Shown here piece by piece: positions 35,969 to 46,800 of a stretch of DNA of 64,000 nt (its first letter is position 1; each line of letters starts with the position of its first letter). Source of the DNA: Acidobacteriaceae bacterium (GTDB lineage: Bacteria > Acidobacteriota > Terriglobia > Terriglobales > Acidobacteriaceae); contig PMYL01000059.1 of assembly GCA_003170825.1 (NCBI GenBank), positions 136,647 through 200,646 of the forward strand, written 5' to 3'. The notes beneath the pieces were generated by a model, which ran no database searches, was not told where the DNA came from, and saw only the letters and a list, made by a program, of their open reading frames with translations. The position numbers and the translations under genes were made by a program.

Positions 35969-37579
35969 GTGCCCACCAAGCGTCCCCTCGTTCTGACCAT
36001 CCTCGACGGATGGGGCTATCGCGCTGAAACCGCCAACAACGCCATTGCGCTGGCCAAGAAGCCCACCTACGACAAGCTGCTGCGCGAGTACCCCAACACG
36101 CTGATCCAGGCCTCGGACCACTTTGTGGGCCTGCCCGACGGACAGATGGGCAACAGCGAAGTGGGCCACCTGAACATCGGCGCCGGCCGCATCGTGCAGA
36201 TGGACATCACGCGCATCGACGCCCAGATCGCCTCGGGCGAGTTCTCCAGAAACCCGCCCATCGCCCAGGCCATGAAGCGGGCGCGCGAAGCTGGACGGCA
36301 ACTGCATCTCTTCGGCCTTTGCTCGGACGGCGGCGTTCACTCTCAACTCGAGCACCTCTATGCCCTGCTCCGCACCGCGCGCGAGTACGGCCTGCAGAGG
36401 GTCTTCGTGCATGCCTTCATGGACGGCCGCGACACCCCGCCCACCTCCGGCGCGGGCTACATCGCCCAGCTCGAACAAAAAATGCGCGAATACGGTGTGG
36501 GCAAAGTCGCCACGGTCAGCGGCCGCTACTACGCCATGGACCGCGACAAGCGCTGGGAGCGCGAGCGCAAGGCATTCGACGCCATGGTCGCCGGCAAGGC
36601 CGAGGGCGGCGCATACCCCAACGCCGCGGCGCGCCTCACCGAGTGCTACAACAACGGCGTCACTGACGAGTTCATCATTCCCTTCGTGGTGGTGGATGGC
36701 GCGGGCAAGCCGGTAGGCCGGATTCGCGACGAGGATGTCTGCATCAACTTCAACTTCCGCAGTGACCGAGCCCGCGAGATTACCCGCGTGCTGACGCGCG
36801 AGAGCGGACTGAACAAGCAGGGCGGCCGCGACCTGGATGGCTGGGAGGCGCTCGATCTGGCCATCCCCCGCTCCGAAATCCCGAAAAATCTCTATTACCT
36901 GTGCATGACGCAGTACGACAAGCTCTACGATCTGCCGATCATCATGCCGCCGGAGTCGCTGGATAACATTCTGGCCAATGTGCTCGCCCTGCACCAACTG
37001 CGCAACCTGCGCGTGGCCGAGACCGAAAAGTTCGCCCACGTGACCTACTTCTTCAACGGCGGCATCGAGACGCCCTTCCCCGGCGAGGAGCGCGTGCTGA
37101 TTCCCTCGCTGAAAGTGGCCACCTACGACCTGGCCCCGGAGATGAAGGCCGAGGCCATCGGCGACGCCATCGTCAAGGCCATCAACGACGGCGCCTTCGA
37201 CCTGATTGTGTCCAACTTCGCCAACGCCGACATGGTGGGCCACTCCGGCAAGCTGGAGCCGACCATCCGGGCCATCGAGGCCATCGACGCGCAGTTGGGC
37301 CGCATCTACAAGGCCATCAAGGAGAAGAACGGCAGTTGGTTCATCACCGCCGACCACGGCAACGCCGAGCAGATGGTGGACCTGGTAACCGGCGCTCCGC
37401 ACACCGCGCACACCACCAACCCTGTGCCGCTCATCTATGTGGCCGAAGAAGCCAACCGCTACCGCCTGCGCCCGGACGGCTCGCTGCGCGACATCTCGCC
37501 CACCCTGCTCGCTATTCTCAAGCTCGACGAGCCCAGGCAGATGACCGGCGGCGACCTGCGCGTGCCGATCGCGCAATAG
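35969..37579 (+). CDS. gpmI: 2,3-bisphosphoglycerate-independent phosphoglycerate mutase
   Basis: This 536-residue metalloenzyme interconverts 3- and 2-phosphoglycerate. It starts at GTG 35969, with GAGG upstream. It has [10 protein letters not shown] with a metal-binding Asp13, the active-site Ser63 in [39 protein letters not shown], and the C-terminal metal motifs [12 protein letters not shown] and [10 protein letters not shown]. The length is normal for the manganese-dependent type. A terminator hairpin follows at 37597. Confidence 0.96.
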   Translation: MPTKRPLVLTILDGWGYRAETANNAIALAKKPTYDKLLREYPNTLIQASDHFVGLPDGQMGNSEVGHLNIGAGRIVQMDITRIDAQIASGEFSRNPPIAQAMKRAREAGRQLHLFGLCSDGGVHSQLEHLYALLRTAREYGLQRVFVHAFMDGRDTPPTSGAGYIAQLEQKMREYGVGKVATVSGRYYAMDRDKRWERERKAFDAMVAGKAEGGAYPNAAARLTECYNNGVTDEFIIPFVVVDGAGKPVGRIRDEDVCINFNFRSDRAREITRVLTRESGLNKQGGRDLDGWEALDLAIPRSEIPKNLYYLCMTQYDKLYDLPIIMPPESLDNILANVLALHQLRNLRVAETEKFAHVTYFFNGGIETPFPGEERVLIPSLKVATYDLAPEMKAEAIGDAIVKAINDGAFDLIVSNFANADMVGHSGKLEPTIRAIEAIDAQLGRIYKAIKEKNGSWFITADHGNAEQMVDLVTGAPHTAHTTNPVPLIYVAEEANRYRLRPDGSLRDISPTLLAILKLDEPRQMTGGDLRVPIAQ

Positions 37580-37596
37580 TCTGGGGCACAAACACA

Positions 37597-37621
37597 AGGG
37601 CCTCCCGCGTGGGGAGGCCCT
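37597..37621. terminator. Stem-loop between gpmI and a convergent gene
   Basis: AGGGCCTCCC pairs with GGGAGGCCCT around a five-base loop. It sits 18 bp after the gpmI stop and just before the end of the converging gene at 37646. Confidence 0.65.
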
Positions 37622-37645
37622 GAAGTTTGTGGCGCCGAAGTTGCT

Positions 37646-38107
37646 CTACCGCAGGCGCAGCGCTTTGATCGCCGCGGGCAGCCGCTCTTCGATGAGCCGG
37701 GCGCGCTCGGCCGCGATGCCGCCCAGATACGACGGCGCGGGCGTGGCCATCAGCACCAGCGCGAAGGCCATCACCGAGAAACAAAGCCCCGCGATGCCCG
37801 CCGACACCAGCATATGGTACATGTCGAAGATATCCAGGCCGAAAACCTTGAAGGCCACATGCTCCAGCGGCTTGATGTGGTGGAGAACCGCCAGCGCGAA
37901 GAGGAAGAAGAATACCGCCAGCGAAGTGAGAACGGCCAGCGTCGCATCCAGGCTGCGGTGGAACTTCTGCCGGGCGCTGCAGTGGGCGCATTCGGCAAAA
38001 TGATGTTCGTAGTCCTTGCGCATCTCCGGGTAAATCCCTGAGATGTCATACCGCCAGCTTGCCAGGATGGCGCCTACGACTCTGTCTGTGCATCGGGTTC
38101 TTGCCAT
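37646..38107 (-). CDS. Membrane protein with an N-terminal zinc-finger-like motif
   Basis: The 153-residue protein has YEHHFAECAHCSARQKFH near residues 33-50, a His-x3-Cys-x2-Cys pattern like anti-sigma zinc fingers. Three hydrophobic segments follow (about 58-78, 88-112 and 110-125) and then a basic tail. It could be a membrane-bound regulator related to anti-sigma factors, but no sigma gene is nearby. The function is uncertain. Confidence 0.6.
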   Translation of the reverse strand: MARTRCTDRVVGAILASWRYDISGIYPEMRKDYEHHFAECAHCSARQKFHRSLDATLAVLTSLAVFFFLFALAVLHHIKPLEHVAFKVFGLDIFDMYHMLVSAGIAGLCFSVMAFALVLMATPAPSYLGGIAAERARLIEERLPAAIKALRLR

Positions 38108-38334
38108 AACTTAAAGACTCACTTTGCAAAGGATGTGTTCGTCCGCTCTGTTGTCGTGCGGCTCACTTGGCAACGGAAGGCCCAAGATTGTAGGAAGCTC
38201 CACCGGCCGTGTCGGATTCAGTGGCGCCCCACCCTGCTCTGCCTCGCCTTGGCGAAATTGCCTTGGCGTTTCCCTTGCCAATCTACCTGGTACAGAGTGA
38301 TGCCCGTGTATCTTACTATTGTAACCGAATTTAC

Positions 38335-39396
38335 TTAAAAATAAATAGCAGAAAGAGGCTCATGCTGCGCGGCCAGCAGCAGGCGGTTGGCCAAAAGGCT
38401 CGCCCGGCCGTTCAAGGCGCGTTCGGCCGTAACCCGCGCCAGCTCCGGAAGATTATTGCTTTCAGATAGATGCGCCAGAATCACATACGCCGCCTGGCCA
38501 TCGTACTCGTTTTCAAGAAACTCCGCCGCAGCCTCGTTGGAGAGGTGACCGACGCGCGAAAGTACCCTCTGCTTCACCGCCCAGGGGTAGGGGCCGTCGC
38601 GCAGCATCTCCAGGTCGTGGTTGGACTCGAGCAGCAGCAGGTCCAGGTCCTTGAGTTGCGCCTTGACGTTGGGCGGAATGTACCCCAGGTCGGTGGCAAA
38701 GCCCATCCGCACCCCCTCGGCCCGGAAGACAAAGCCCACCGGGTCGGCGGCGTCGTGGGGAATGGTGAAGGGGCTGATGGCAATGTCGCCGATCTCGAAG
38801 GGCCGGCCGGCCTGGAAGTACTCGACCGCCGGGAGCCAGGTGGGGTCCGCCTTGAGAGAGGACGGCACTACGGAAAAACCCTGATCTGTGTCAGAACACG
38901 ACTTTAGTCGTGCCGTAGATGCTTCAATATCAACGCGGGCTTTAGCCCCTGAGGGTTGCTCGTCAGCAGACGCGCCCGAAACTCGTCCGACTTCCGCCTC
39001 GACAAGATCGGCCTCGTCCGGCTCACCCTCATCCTGAGCCGCATCCGCCTCCGCCTGGCGCTCCGCGGCCTGCTTGCGGCACTGCTCCAGCCACTGGGCA
39101 TAGGTCATCTGCCGCCGCGGCGTCAGCCAGCGCATCCAGGCGCGGTGCGTTCCCTCGGTAAAGTACACCGGAATGCCCAGCTTGCGCGCGGTCACGGCCA
39201 GCCCGCCAACGTGGTCGGAGTGCTCGTGGGTGATGACGATGGCGTCCAGGGTCTCCGGCTCCTCGCCGGCCAGCCTCATTCGCCGGAACAGCTCCCGGCA
39301 GCTCAGCCCGCAATCGACCAGTATCCGCGTCCGCCCTCCGGAGACAACCGTGCTGTTTCCCTTCGACCCCGAAGCCAGCACCGTGAAGCGCACCAT
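38335..39396 (-). CDS. Metallo-beta-lactamase-fold hydrolase (WalJ/YycJ-like) with a repeat-derived insert
   Basis: I start at ATG 39396 (MVRFTVLASGSKGNST). The 353-residue protein has the metal motif THEHSDH (His57, His59, Asp61, His62) and later PFTIPHDAADPVGF, TDLGY, LLESNHD and LAHLSESNN. These fit the WalJ/YycJ group of cytoplasmic MBL-fold nucleases or hydrolases. The usual length is near 260. Here about 80 extra residues, rich in Glu and Ala, lie between the HRAWM region and LPAVEYF. Part of this insert is encoded by an interspersed repeat at 38888-38955. Confidence 0.88.
   Translation of the reverse strand: MVRFTVLASGSKGNSTVVSGGRTRILVDCGLSCRELFRRMRLAGEEPETLDAIVITHEHSDHVGGLAVTARKLGIPVYFTEGTHRAWMRWLTPRRQMTYAQWLEQCRKQAAERQAEADAAQDEGEPDEADLVEAEVGRVSGASADEQPSGAKARVDIEASTARLKSCSDTDQGFSVVPSSLKADPTWLPAVEYFQAGRPFEIGDIAISPFTIPHDAADPVGFVFRAEGVRMGFATDLGYIPPNVKAQLKDLDLLLLESNHDLEMLRDGPYPWAVKQRVLSRVGHLSNEAAAEFLENEYDGQAAYVILAHLSESNNLPELARVTAERALNGRASLLANRLLLAAQHEPLSAIYF
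38888..38955. repeat. Interspersed palindromic repeat inside a coding sequence
   Basis: ACACGACTTTAGTCGTGCCG, then GGGCTTTAGCCCCTGAGGG, is the reverse complement of the element at 29797-29866. On the minus strand it is read in frame as about 23 residues of the MBL-fold protein (SGAKARVDIEASTARLKSC). Confidence 0.8.
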
Positions 39397-39493
39397 GGTT
39401 TGAGGATACCGCGAGGGGCCGTGCAAGAGCGCTGAAAGATGATTTGACGGATTCCAGTTGGCAGACTACGCTTTCAGCGGAAAGGAACTGCGC

Positions 39494-41245
39494 ATGAGAC
39501 TCGCCCGCTATTTCTCCGTACTTGCTGCGTTCGCTATGCTTTGCGCGGTCAACGCGGGAGCGCAAACGGACGTCCAAGCCGCCCCCACACCTCAACTCCA
39601 GCAATTGAGAGCCACGCAGATCGCCAAGATACCGGTTGCGGCGCTGCCTATAAGGGATTTCAAGCTCCTCAGTTCCAACACCGGATGGGCCACCACCGGC
39701 AATCAATTGCTCTTCACCACCGACAACGGCGTACATTGGAAAGACATATCCCCGCCGAACCCGAACCACGACAGCTACGCTGACATCCTCTTTCTTGACG
39801 CGAAGACCGGTTGGGTCCTTCTCTCGCACTCCGGCAGGCTCAACATCTGTACCTTCACGGTTTCCCTCACTGTTGATGGGGGAATCACATGGACCGCCGG
39901 GCATCTTCCGGAATGGCATTTTGCCCGAGACCGCGGCGAAGAGACGCTGGCCGATCCACCCATCGGGAGAATTGCTTTTGCCGACAAGCTCCATGGCTGG
40001 CTGTGCTTTGGAGTCGATTCTGCCGGTTCCCCTCTGTTCTTCACCTCCGACGGAGGCCTGACATGGGAGCCAGGAGGAGGCATTGAAGGCATAGCGGAAG
40101 CGATTCTTCCTGCCGTGAACGAGGACGTTTGGGTGGTTTCTCAATACGGGGACGATTCTTTGCTTTTGTTTGTCTTTGGCGGCCCGGTAGGGTCCGGCGG
40201 CTTATCGATAACACCGGATCAAGTCTTTCCAGCCCCGAAAGAGATGGGGGCCGCTGCTCGCAGGAGATACGAACTCCCGATATTCTTGGATGGCCTAAAC
40301 GGTTATGAAGTCGTGAACTTTCGTACATCCGTTGGGTCGTCCTCGGCCGCCGTGCTCTATTCCTCCATAGACCGAACAATCTATTCCTCCATAGACGGAA
40401 CAAGAAGACCGTGGAAACAAGACCGTGTGCTGTCAAATCTGGTCAATGGAGAAGTAATTCACTTCACGATTGCCGACTCCGTCTGGATACTTCCCTTCGC
40501 GCCCAAGGGTGACAAGCCAGTGCTTGTGAAACTTCGCTCTGGCGACCATTTGATAGCTCCACAGCATGAAGAGGGCGACTTTGCGCGTTGCAGCCTGAGC
40601 TTCCTTACCGAAGACAAGGGCTGGATGAACTGCGCCGGCGGGCTTTCCTCGACCGTCGACGGCGGAGCCACTTGGATTCCTATTACCCCGCGCGCCCGCA
40701 CGGGCGTTCTTACCTCGGACCCCATTCCAGTTTCTTCAACGCAGGACTTCCAGCCAAGCAAACCTCTCGCCGGCGCGGCTAACCGGCAAGCCGCGCCGCC
40801 AAAGAAAGAGGCTGCGCCAATCACATACAGGAATACGGAGTATGGTTTCTGTTTCTCCCTGCCCGCAAGCTGGGAGGGGTTCTCCATCATCACCGGTCAG
40901 TGGAGCGGTGAGTCGCCAGGCTCAACGGAATCCACGAGCGGTCCGATGCTGAGAATTCGGCACCGTGAATGGACTGAGGATGATCCCCGCGAGGATATTC
41001 CCATCATGGTCTTCACGCGGGCGCAATGGCGCCTAGTCGAGAAGGACGAGATTACAGTGAGCGCAGCTCCTTTCGGCCCCGGCGAACTTGGGCGCAACTC
41101 CAAGTACGTCTTTGCCATTCCACCGCGCTATACATCCGACAATGCAACAGGCTGGAGGGAGGTGGTAGAACTTGTTAATCACAACTCCCTTCGCGCACCG
41201 TGCGGGGCGCATTCAGTCCGCCATGAGGCCCCCGCGCCAAAGTAA
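39494..41245 (+). CDS. Exported Ycf48/BNR-like beta-propeller protein
   Basis: Start ATG 39494 has AAAGGAA upstream and gives a signal peptide ending in VNAGAQ. The 583-residue protein has repeated segments such as NTGWATTGNQLLFTTDNGVHW, KTGWVLLSHSG and SPLFFTSDGGLTWEPG, the pattern of Ycf48-like and sialidase-type BNR propeller blades. The C-terminal part begins YRNTEYGFCFSLPASWEGFS, a separate small domain common in secreted proteins of this kind. It may assemble or bind an envelope complex. The substrate is unknown. Confidence 0.75.
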   Translation: MRLARYFSVLAAFAMLCAVNAGAQTDVQAAPTPQLQQLRATQIAKIPVAALPIRDFKLLSSNTGWATTGNQLLFTTDNGVHWKDISPPNPNHDSYADILFLDAKTGWVLLSHSGRLNICTFTVSLTVDGGITWTAGHLPEWHFARDRGEETLADPPIGRIAFADKLHGWLCFGVDSAGSPLFFTSDGGLTWEPGGGIEGIAEAILPAVNEDVWVVSQYGDDSLLLFVFGGPVGSGGLSITPDQVFPAPKEMGAAARRRYELPIFLDGLNGYEVVNFRTSVGSSSAAVLYSSIDRTIYSSIDGTRRPWKQDRVLSNLVNGEVIHFTIADSVWILPFAPKGDKPVLVKLRSGDHLIAPQHEEGDFARCSLSFLTEDKGWMNCAGGLSSTVDGGATWIPITPRARTGVLTSDPIPVSSTQDFQPSKPLAGAANRQAAPPKKEAAPITYRNTEYGFCFSLPASWEGFSIITGQWSGESPGSTESTSGPMLRIRHREWTEDDPREDIPIMVFTRAQWRLVEKDEITVSAAPFGPGELGRNSKYVFAIPPRYTSDNATGWREVVELVNHNSLRAPCGAHSVRHEAPAPK

Positions 41246-41284
41246 CCGGCTCCGCTCTCGAATCGTCCAGGTTCCCAGCGGCAG

Positions 41285-42583
41285 TTACGGTGCATCCGGC
41301 AGATTGGCCGGAATCTCGATGGAGACCAGGGTGCCCCGCCCCGGATTGCTGACCACCTCGAACCGCGCCTGGTTGCCGTAGAGCACCTCCAGCCGCTCGC
41401 GCACGTTTTTCATGCCGATGCCCGCGCCGGTGCGGCTGAGCGCCGAGGCCGGGCGGTTGCCCATGCCCACGCCGTCGTCGGCCACCTCAATCAGCACGCG
41501 TTCCCCATCGAGGCGGCTGCGCAGTGTCACCGTGCCGCCATGGAGGCGCGGCTCCAGCCCGTGCTTGATGCTGTTTTCGATCAGCGGCTGCAACAGGATG
41601 CTGGGCACCAGCACCCCCAGCGTGCGCGGGTCGATCTCTTTTTCGACCCTCAGCTTGTCGGCGCCGAAACGCACCACCTCGATGTCCAGGTAGTCGTCGG
41701 TAAAGCTCAGCTCCTCGCGCAATGGAACATACGTATCGTGGTCCTTGAGCAGGGCGCGGAGAATGTTGGCCAGCTTGACCGTCATCTCGCGGGCCAACTC
41801 GGGTTTCATGCGCGCCAGCGAGGCGATGGAGTTGAGGGTGTTGAACAGGAAGTGCGGATTGATCTGGCGTTGCAGGGCGTCGAGGCGGGCTTCCAGCAGC
41901 AGCCGCTTCTGTTCTTCGAGCTTCATCTCGATGCGCAGCGTGTTCCACACCTTGAGCGCGATGCCCACATTGATGGGCGCGCTCAGCCACACCAGCACCT
42001 GCAGCCACCATTGGCTGGCGAGCAGCGCAAACAGCCGGTGCGGAAAGGCGTGGGCCAGCCAGTCCCGGCACGCCTCCGCCGCCACGATGAGAAACAGCAT
42101 CAGAAACTGCCGGTCGATGTGCGGCTGGCGCAGGTTGCGCCGCACCCAGCGGTAGAGGCTCAGGTCAATGAACGGCGTGAACGACCAGATCTCCTCCATC
42201 TCGACAAAGCGGCCCAGGATGCCCGCCGCCAGACCCAGGGCTGCATCGAAGGGCAGAGCCAGGAACTCATGGTGGTAGACCGCGGGCGCCGACAGCACCA
42301 CCCCGCCCAGCACGGCCCAGCCCGGCCCCACCAGCAGACCCAGCAGAATGACCGTTTCGAAGGAGATGTCGGCGGCTAGAAAGTTGGGCACCGTGGTCCG
42401 TATCCACACCCCCAGCGTAAGCGGCAGCAGAATGAACGCCAGCAAGGCCAGGGTTTGCCGGGGACTGCGCTTCTCGGCAAAGAACAGCCGCCGGAAGGTG
42501 GTGACCCGCGCCAGTACGCTGGCCACCGAGGCAACCACGCCCAGTTTGACCAGCAGCGTAATCAGAATGAGATTATCCGTCAC
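41285..42583 (-). CDS. LytS-like sensor histidine kinase
   Basis: The start is likely GTG 42583 (MTDNLILITLLVKLGVV). The 432-residue protein has five or six N-terminal helices of the 5TM-LYT sensor type, then a His kinase domain with NPHFLFNTLNSIASLAR (His phosphoacceptor in NPHFLFN) and an ATPase domain with PSILLQPLIENSIKHGLE, VADDGVGMG and GIGMKNVRERL. No LytTR response regulator gene is adjacent, so it is an orphan kinase in this window. Its start region is divergent from ribA. Confidence 0.92.
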   Translation of the reverse strand: MTDNLILITLLVKLGVVASVASVLARVTTFRRLFFAEKRSPRQTLALLAFILLPLTLGVWIRTTVPNFLAADISFETVILLGLLVGPGWAVLGGVVLSAPAVYHHEFLALPFDAALGLAAGILGRFVEMEEIWSFTPFIDLSLYRWVRRNLRQPHIDRQFLMLFLIVAAEACRDWLAHAFPHRLFALLASQWWLQVLVWLSAPINVGIALKVWNTLRIEMKLEEQKRLLLEARLDALQRQINPHFLFNTLNSIASLARMKPELAREMTVKLANILRALLKDHDTYVPLREELSFTDDYLDIEVVRFGADKLRVEKEIDPRTLGVLVPSILLQPLIENSIKHGLEPRLHGGTVTLRSRLDGERVLIEVADDGVGMGNRPASALSRTGAGIGMKNVRERLEVLYGNQARFEVVSNPGRGTLVSIEIPANLPDAP

Positions 42584-42708
42584 CCCATCAATGTATCGCG
42601 CCGTGGGCGCAAGTATCCAATTTTCAAGAGATTGTTGCCCGTGTCGCCGCTCCGTCTCACGGCCTATGACCCCGGGCGCAGCGGCACATCCGCGCAACGT
42701 AAAATGGA

Positions 42709-43362
42709 ATGATGGGATTTGAAAGCGTGAAAAAGATCGCCGAGGCGGATTTCCCCACCCGCTGGGGAGACTTCCGCATTCTGGGCTTCGAGGGCCGGCT
42801 GACGGCCCGCCCCTGCGACCAAGGCCCGGCTGACGATGCGGGAAAGGGCGAGGTCGAAGGCCTGGTCGCGCTGCTGATGGGCGACATTCACTCCGCGCCC
42901 CCGCTGGTGCGGATCCACTCGCAATGCCTCACCGGTGATGTTTTCGGCTCGCTCCGCTGCGACTGCCGTCTTCAACTCGAGCTGGCTCTGGGCAAGATCG
43001 CCGAGGCCGGCGCGGGCATCCTGCTCTACGAGCAGCAGGAGGGCCGCGGCATCGGCCTGATGGCCAAATTAAAAGCATATGAACTGCAGGACCTGGGGCT
43101 GGACACCGTCGAAGCCAACGTCGAGCTGGGCTTTGCCGCCGACTGCCGCGAGTACGAGCTGCCGGCCGAGGCCCTCAAGCTGCTCGGCGTCACTTCGGTC
43201 CGCCTCATGACCAACAATCCGGAAAAGGTCGCAGCCCTGGAGTCAGCGGGCATCGCTGTGGTCGAGCGTGTCTCCGCGGAGGTCGAGCCCCAGGAAACCT
43301 TCGAGCGTTACCTGCGCACCAAGCGCGAAAAAATGGGCCACATCCTTGAGTCGTCTTTGTAA
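42709..43362 (+). CDS. ribA: GTP cyclohydrolase II
   Basis: This 217-residue enzyme opens the GTP ring to start riboflavin synthesis. It has the zinc-binding cysteines Cys73, Cys84 and Cys86 (RIHSQCLTGDVFGSLRCDC), the catalytic EQQEGRGIGLMAKLKAYELQ region and LDTVEAN. The substrate-binding TNNPEKVAALE motif near the end is typical. It is a stand-alone RibA, without a fused RibB domain. No FMN riboswitch is visible in the 125 bp upstream. Confidence 0.95.
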   Translation: MMGFESVKKIAEADFPTRWGDFRILGFEGRLTARPCDQGPADDAGKGEVEGLVALLMGDIHSAPPLVRIHSQCLTGDVFGSLRCDCRLQLELALGKIAEAGAGILLYEQQEGRGIGLMAKLKAYELQDLGLDTVEANVELGFAADCREYELPAEALKLLGVTSVRLMTNNPEKVAALESAGIAVVERVSAEVEPQETFERYLRTKREKMGHILESSL

Positions 43363-43838
43363 TCGATAACTTCTTTGGGTCTCAGGCCTGTAAGCGGGAG
43401 TCTTTGGCTTCCACATGGGTTGCCAGGATCGGGGCTTTTGGCGAGTGACTGTCTCTTGCCGGCGGCCACCGGAAACCGATGGCGTTCCATTCACCCATGC
43501 CGCGTGACACCTGCGCGGTGGAGTTGCGCCTCGCCGGGCTTTTACTTATGCTGACTTTCGTCTCGCGCGCGTCCCTGCGCCCCGCGTCGAGGCCGTGATT
43601 CATGATCGAGGGCAATTCGTGGTGACCTGCGGTCTTTGCCTGCAAGAAGCAACCTCCCAGCTGAAGAAGTTCCCTTTCTTGGCATTTGCATTCACCTGCG
43701 GCTGTGCATTAACCGCGATAACGCGTTGTTTCATATTGCTTTCCGTTGCTCATTTTTCGTTGACATCGGCGCAGCGGGGCGCATAAAGGTTGCGCCTGCT
43801 CGCGAGGAGCAGGCGCAATGGGTAGATGCAATGACTGG
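43363..43838. other. Intergenic region between ribA and a convergent TonB receptor gene
   Basis: I see no convincing gene in these 476 bp. Short open frames exist, but none has a ribosome-binding site together with coding character. A strong terminator lies at its right end (43791-43819). Confidence 0.5.
43791..43819 (-). terminator. Terminator of the Oar-like TonB receptor gene
   Basis: TTGCGCCTGCTC and GAGCAGGCGCAA are exact complements around a five-base loop. On the minus strand they are followed by CCTTTATG. The hairpin begins 20 bp after the receptor stop. Confidence 0.7.
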
Positions 43839-46800
43839 TTAGAAGGTCAACCGGCCGCCCAACTGAATAACGCGCTGGGTGGCTGTCGCACTGGTGATGG
43901 TGCCTTCGTTGCTGCCCGCACTGAGAGACCCGTTCGGTTGGCTGAGATTCACCCAGTTCATGACGTTGGTTATTTCTGCACGGAACTGGAAGACCATTCC
44001 CCGCCCGAAGGTAATGTTGCGGAACAGGCCCGCATCCATATCCTTGAGGCCCGGTCCGTTCAGGGTGTCGCGTCCCACGTTGCCGTCTGCTCTGCCAGGG
44101 CCGATGCCCCCTGGCAGGCCAGGTCCGTTGGGCGTGAATGCCGCGGTGTTGAACCATGCCGTCAATACGCTATTGGGGTCGGTGCAAACCCGGCAGCGGT
44201 GCGGGTCGAGTTTGGGGCTAACGCCAGGAACCGCGTTGGGGCGGCTCTGGCCCGCAGTGTCAAAGTTATTGTTTTTTCCCGTGGACATCGAAAACGGCGC
44301 GCCGCTCATCAAATAGGCGACCGCAGTGATCTGCCAGCCGTTGACCACTCCCTTCACGATCTTGTTCGATCCGTGATAGTAGTCGATGTTCCACATGCCG
44401 AAGATGGACGCATTGCTGTCATGGTTTTGATCCATGAGGCCTTTTTCTTCCTGAAGGCCGCCGCCGACAATGGGATTGTGGTTTTGATCGAGCATGCCGT
44501 GGTCGTTGGTCGCGGTGAAGGGCTTGCCAAAGTAGCCGAAATCCTGCGCGTTCTGTCCTCCATTCTCCACGAAGTTTGCGCTTTCCAGCGCGCGGCTCCA
44601 GACATAGAAACCGCTGACTGAGAAGCCGTGTGACATCGTCTTGGTCGCCGAGACTTGAAGCCCGTTATAGTTGGAGGTCTGGTCTGAGATCAGGTAGGTA
44701 ATCCCGCTCAGGGTGCCAGGCGCAAGGTTGATGCCGGCATCGAATTGACGACGTTGCTCTTGGCTATTCGCTGAAGTGCTGAGCCCGCCGACTAACGCGC
44801 CGCCGCCATTGGCGACAGTTGAGTAAGGCGCGTAGTTGGCGTCGACGAAGGTTGACAGGTGACGGCCAAGAGTACCTATATAAGCTGCCGTCACGCTTAT
44901 CCTGGCAGGCAATTGCCGCTGCACGCTGAGGTTGAACTGGTAGACCGACGAATCTTTAAAATTCGGGCCGATGGCTTCAATGCTTTGGCTCGGGTAGAAT
45001 TTCGGATTGGACGGCGTATAGATGTACGGGAAGATGCCGCCACCGGGAGCGGTGGTTGGGAAACCGACATTGTAAATACTGGTGAGGGATGTTTCGGAGC
45101 CAAAGCCGTTGCGAATGGAGAACGGCATGGCGTTGCCGGGCTGGTTCCACTCATTGCCGCTGGGAGAGCCGTAGAAGATGCCCGCCGCGGCGCGAATTGC
45201 GGTCTTGCCATCCCCAAACGGATCGAATGCAAAACCGACACGAGGCGAAATGTGGCTGTACTGCGTGCTGATGATGCCGCGACCGATGCCGCTGTCCCCA
45301 GGGAACACCTGGCCGAGCGGCACAACCGAATTCGTACTCGTAACAATAGTAGATTGCTGGCCGGGAACAAACGACGATGTCCTGTCATGGGAGTCGACGG
45401 GAGGCGTATCGATGTCCCACCGGAGTCCAAGGTTGACCGTGAACCGTGGCGTGATCCGGTAGTTGTCCTGCGCAAACACCGCGTAGTGCCACGTGCTCAG
45501 ATGCGTGGTATAAGTCGTGTCCTGCTCAAATGAGCTGATTTGGCCGGTGACAAAGTCCGCAATCGCAACACCCGTGCTCGTGGGCGCGGAGGTCGAGAAG
45601 CCAACGTCGCCATAATTATTCAGATTGGCTTCGAACATGGTCTTGTCGAGAGCGTACTCACCGCCAATGGAAAGGTTGTGTTTGCCCTTGGTCATGCTGA
45701 CTACGTCGCGTAACTCATAGTTGTCGGAACCCGTGACCGGGCCGGCGTTCGGGTTCCCCGTGCTAAAGCCAGCACCGTTTAGATAGGGCAGTCCGGCCGG
45801 TCCCTGGATGAGGAAGTTCGAGCCGAAACTGCCGAGGGTTTGGTTGCCTGGGCCGGTCACAGGGATGAGAACGCGTCCGCCCATGGCCCGCGTGAACGTG
45901 AGCCAGAGCTGATTGGCCGTGCTGGGGCTGAAGGTGTGAACGTCGCTGATGTTGGCATTCGTCTGTTTCGAGCGGGACTGATTTCCGGTCCAATTGATGT
46001 TGCCGCCTCCGCTGGGAGTTGACGCGGTATTGGTATAAAAGTAGGTCACTCCCACATGGTCCTTGTCGCCGAGGTTCTGGTCATACTTGCCCAGGTATTC
46101 GTCTTCGTCTGTCGGAGTGACGTATACGGTGCTGTATTGCCCGCCGCCAGTTTTTAGAACCTGGGGGCCGTTGGGCAATGGAACGGAAACACCGATTGTG
46201 TTGTTTATGTTCAAAAAATTTGCAGCGGTCAGGTCCAGGCTGCCGGTCGGGATGCAATATCCCGCAGTAAGAGGGCCAATAAGCGCGGGCTGGCAACCGG
46301 GGCCGGCGTTTACTCCATTCGCGAGAACCGTTTTGTGGGTTCCCGGCATGTAAACACGGGAGGCAGAGGGGAGGGTCGTGTCCGCGGTAAAGTCGCCCAG
46401 GCGCTCGGCAGCCGTGGGCGTCACACCGCCTGAGACCACTCCTCCTTGCACCTGGCGCAGACCGGCATAGCTGCCGAAGAAGAAGGCCTTGTCGTGCTTG
46501 ATGGGGCCGCCGAAGGTTCCACCAAAGTTGTTGCGGTGGTAAGGCGCCTTGATTGCGCCAACCGCCGGATGCCACTGCCAGGCATTGAAGTCGGTGTTGC
46601 GGTTGAACTCGAACAAACCACCATGAAACTTATTTGTTCCCGACTTTGTGATCACCGAGACGACGGCGGCGGAGAATTCGCCGTATTGCGCCGAGAATGC
46701 GCTGGTCTCTACGCGGAACTCTTCGACTGCGTCGGGGTTGGGCGCCGGGTTTCCGTAGTTGCGCATACCGGTAATGTTGTTGCCGCCATCCAGGTAAAAG

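Noticed and set aside
43595-43786. Small frame on the plus strand between ribA and the TonB receptor gene
   Set aside because: No ribosome-binding site and no recognisable domain; probably chance.
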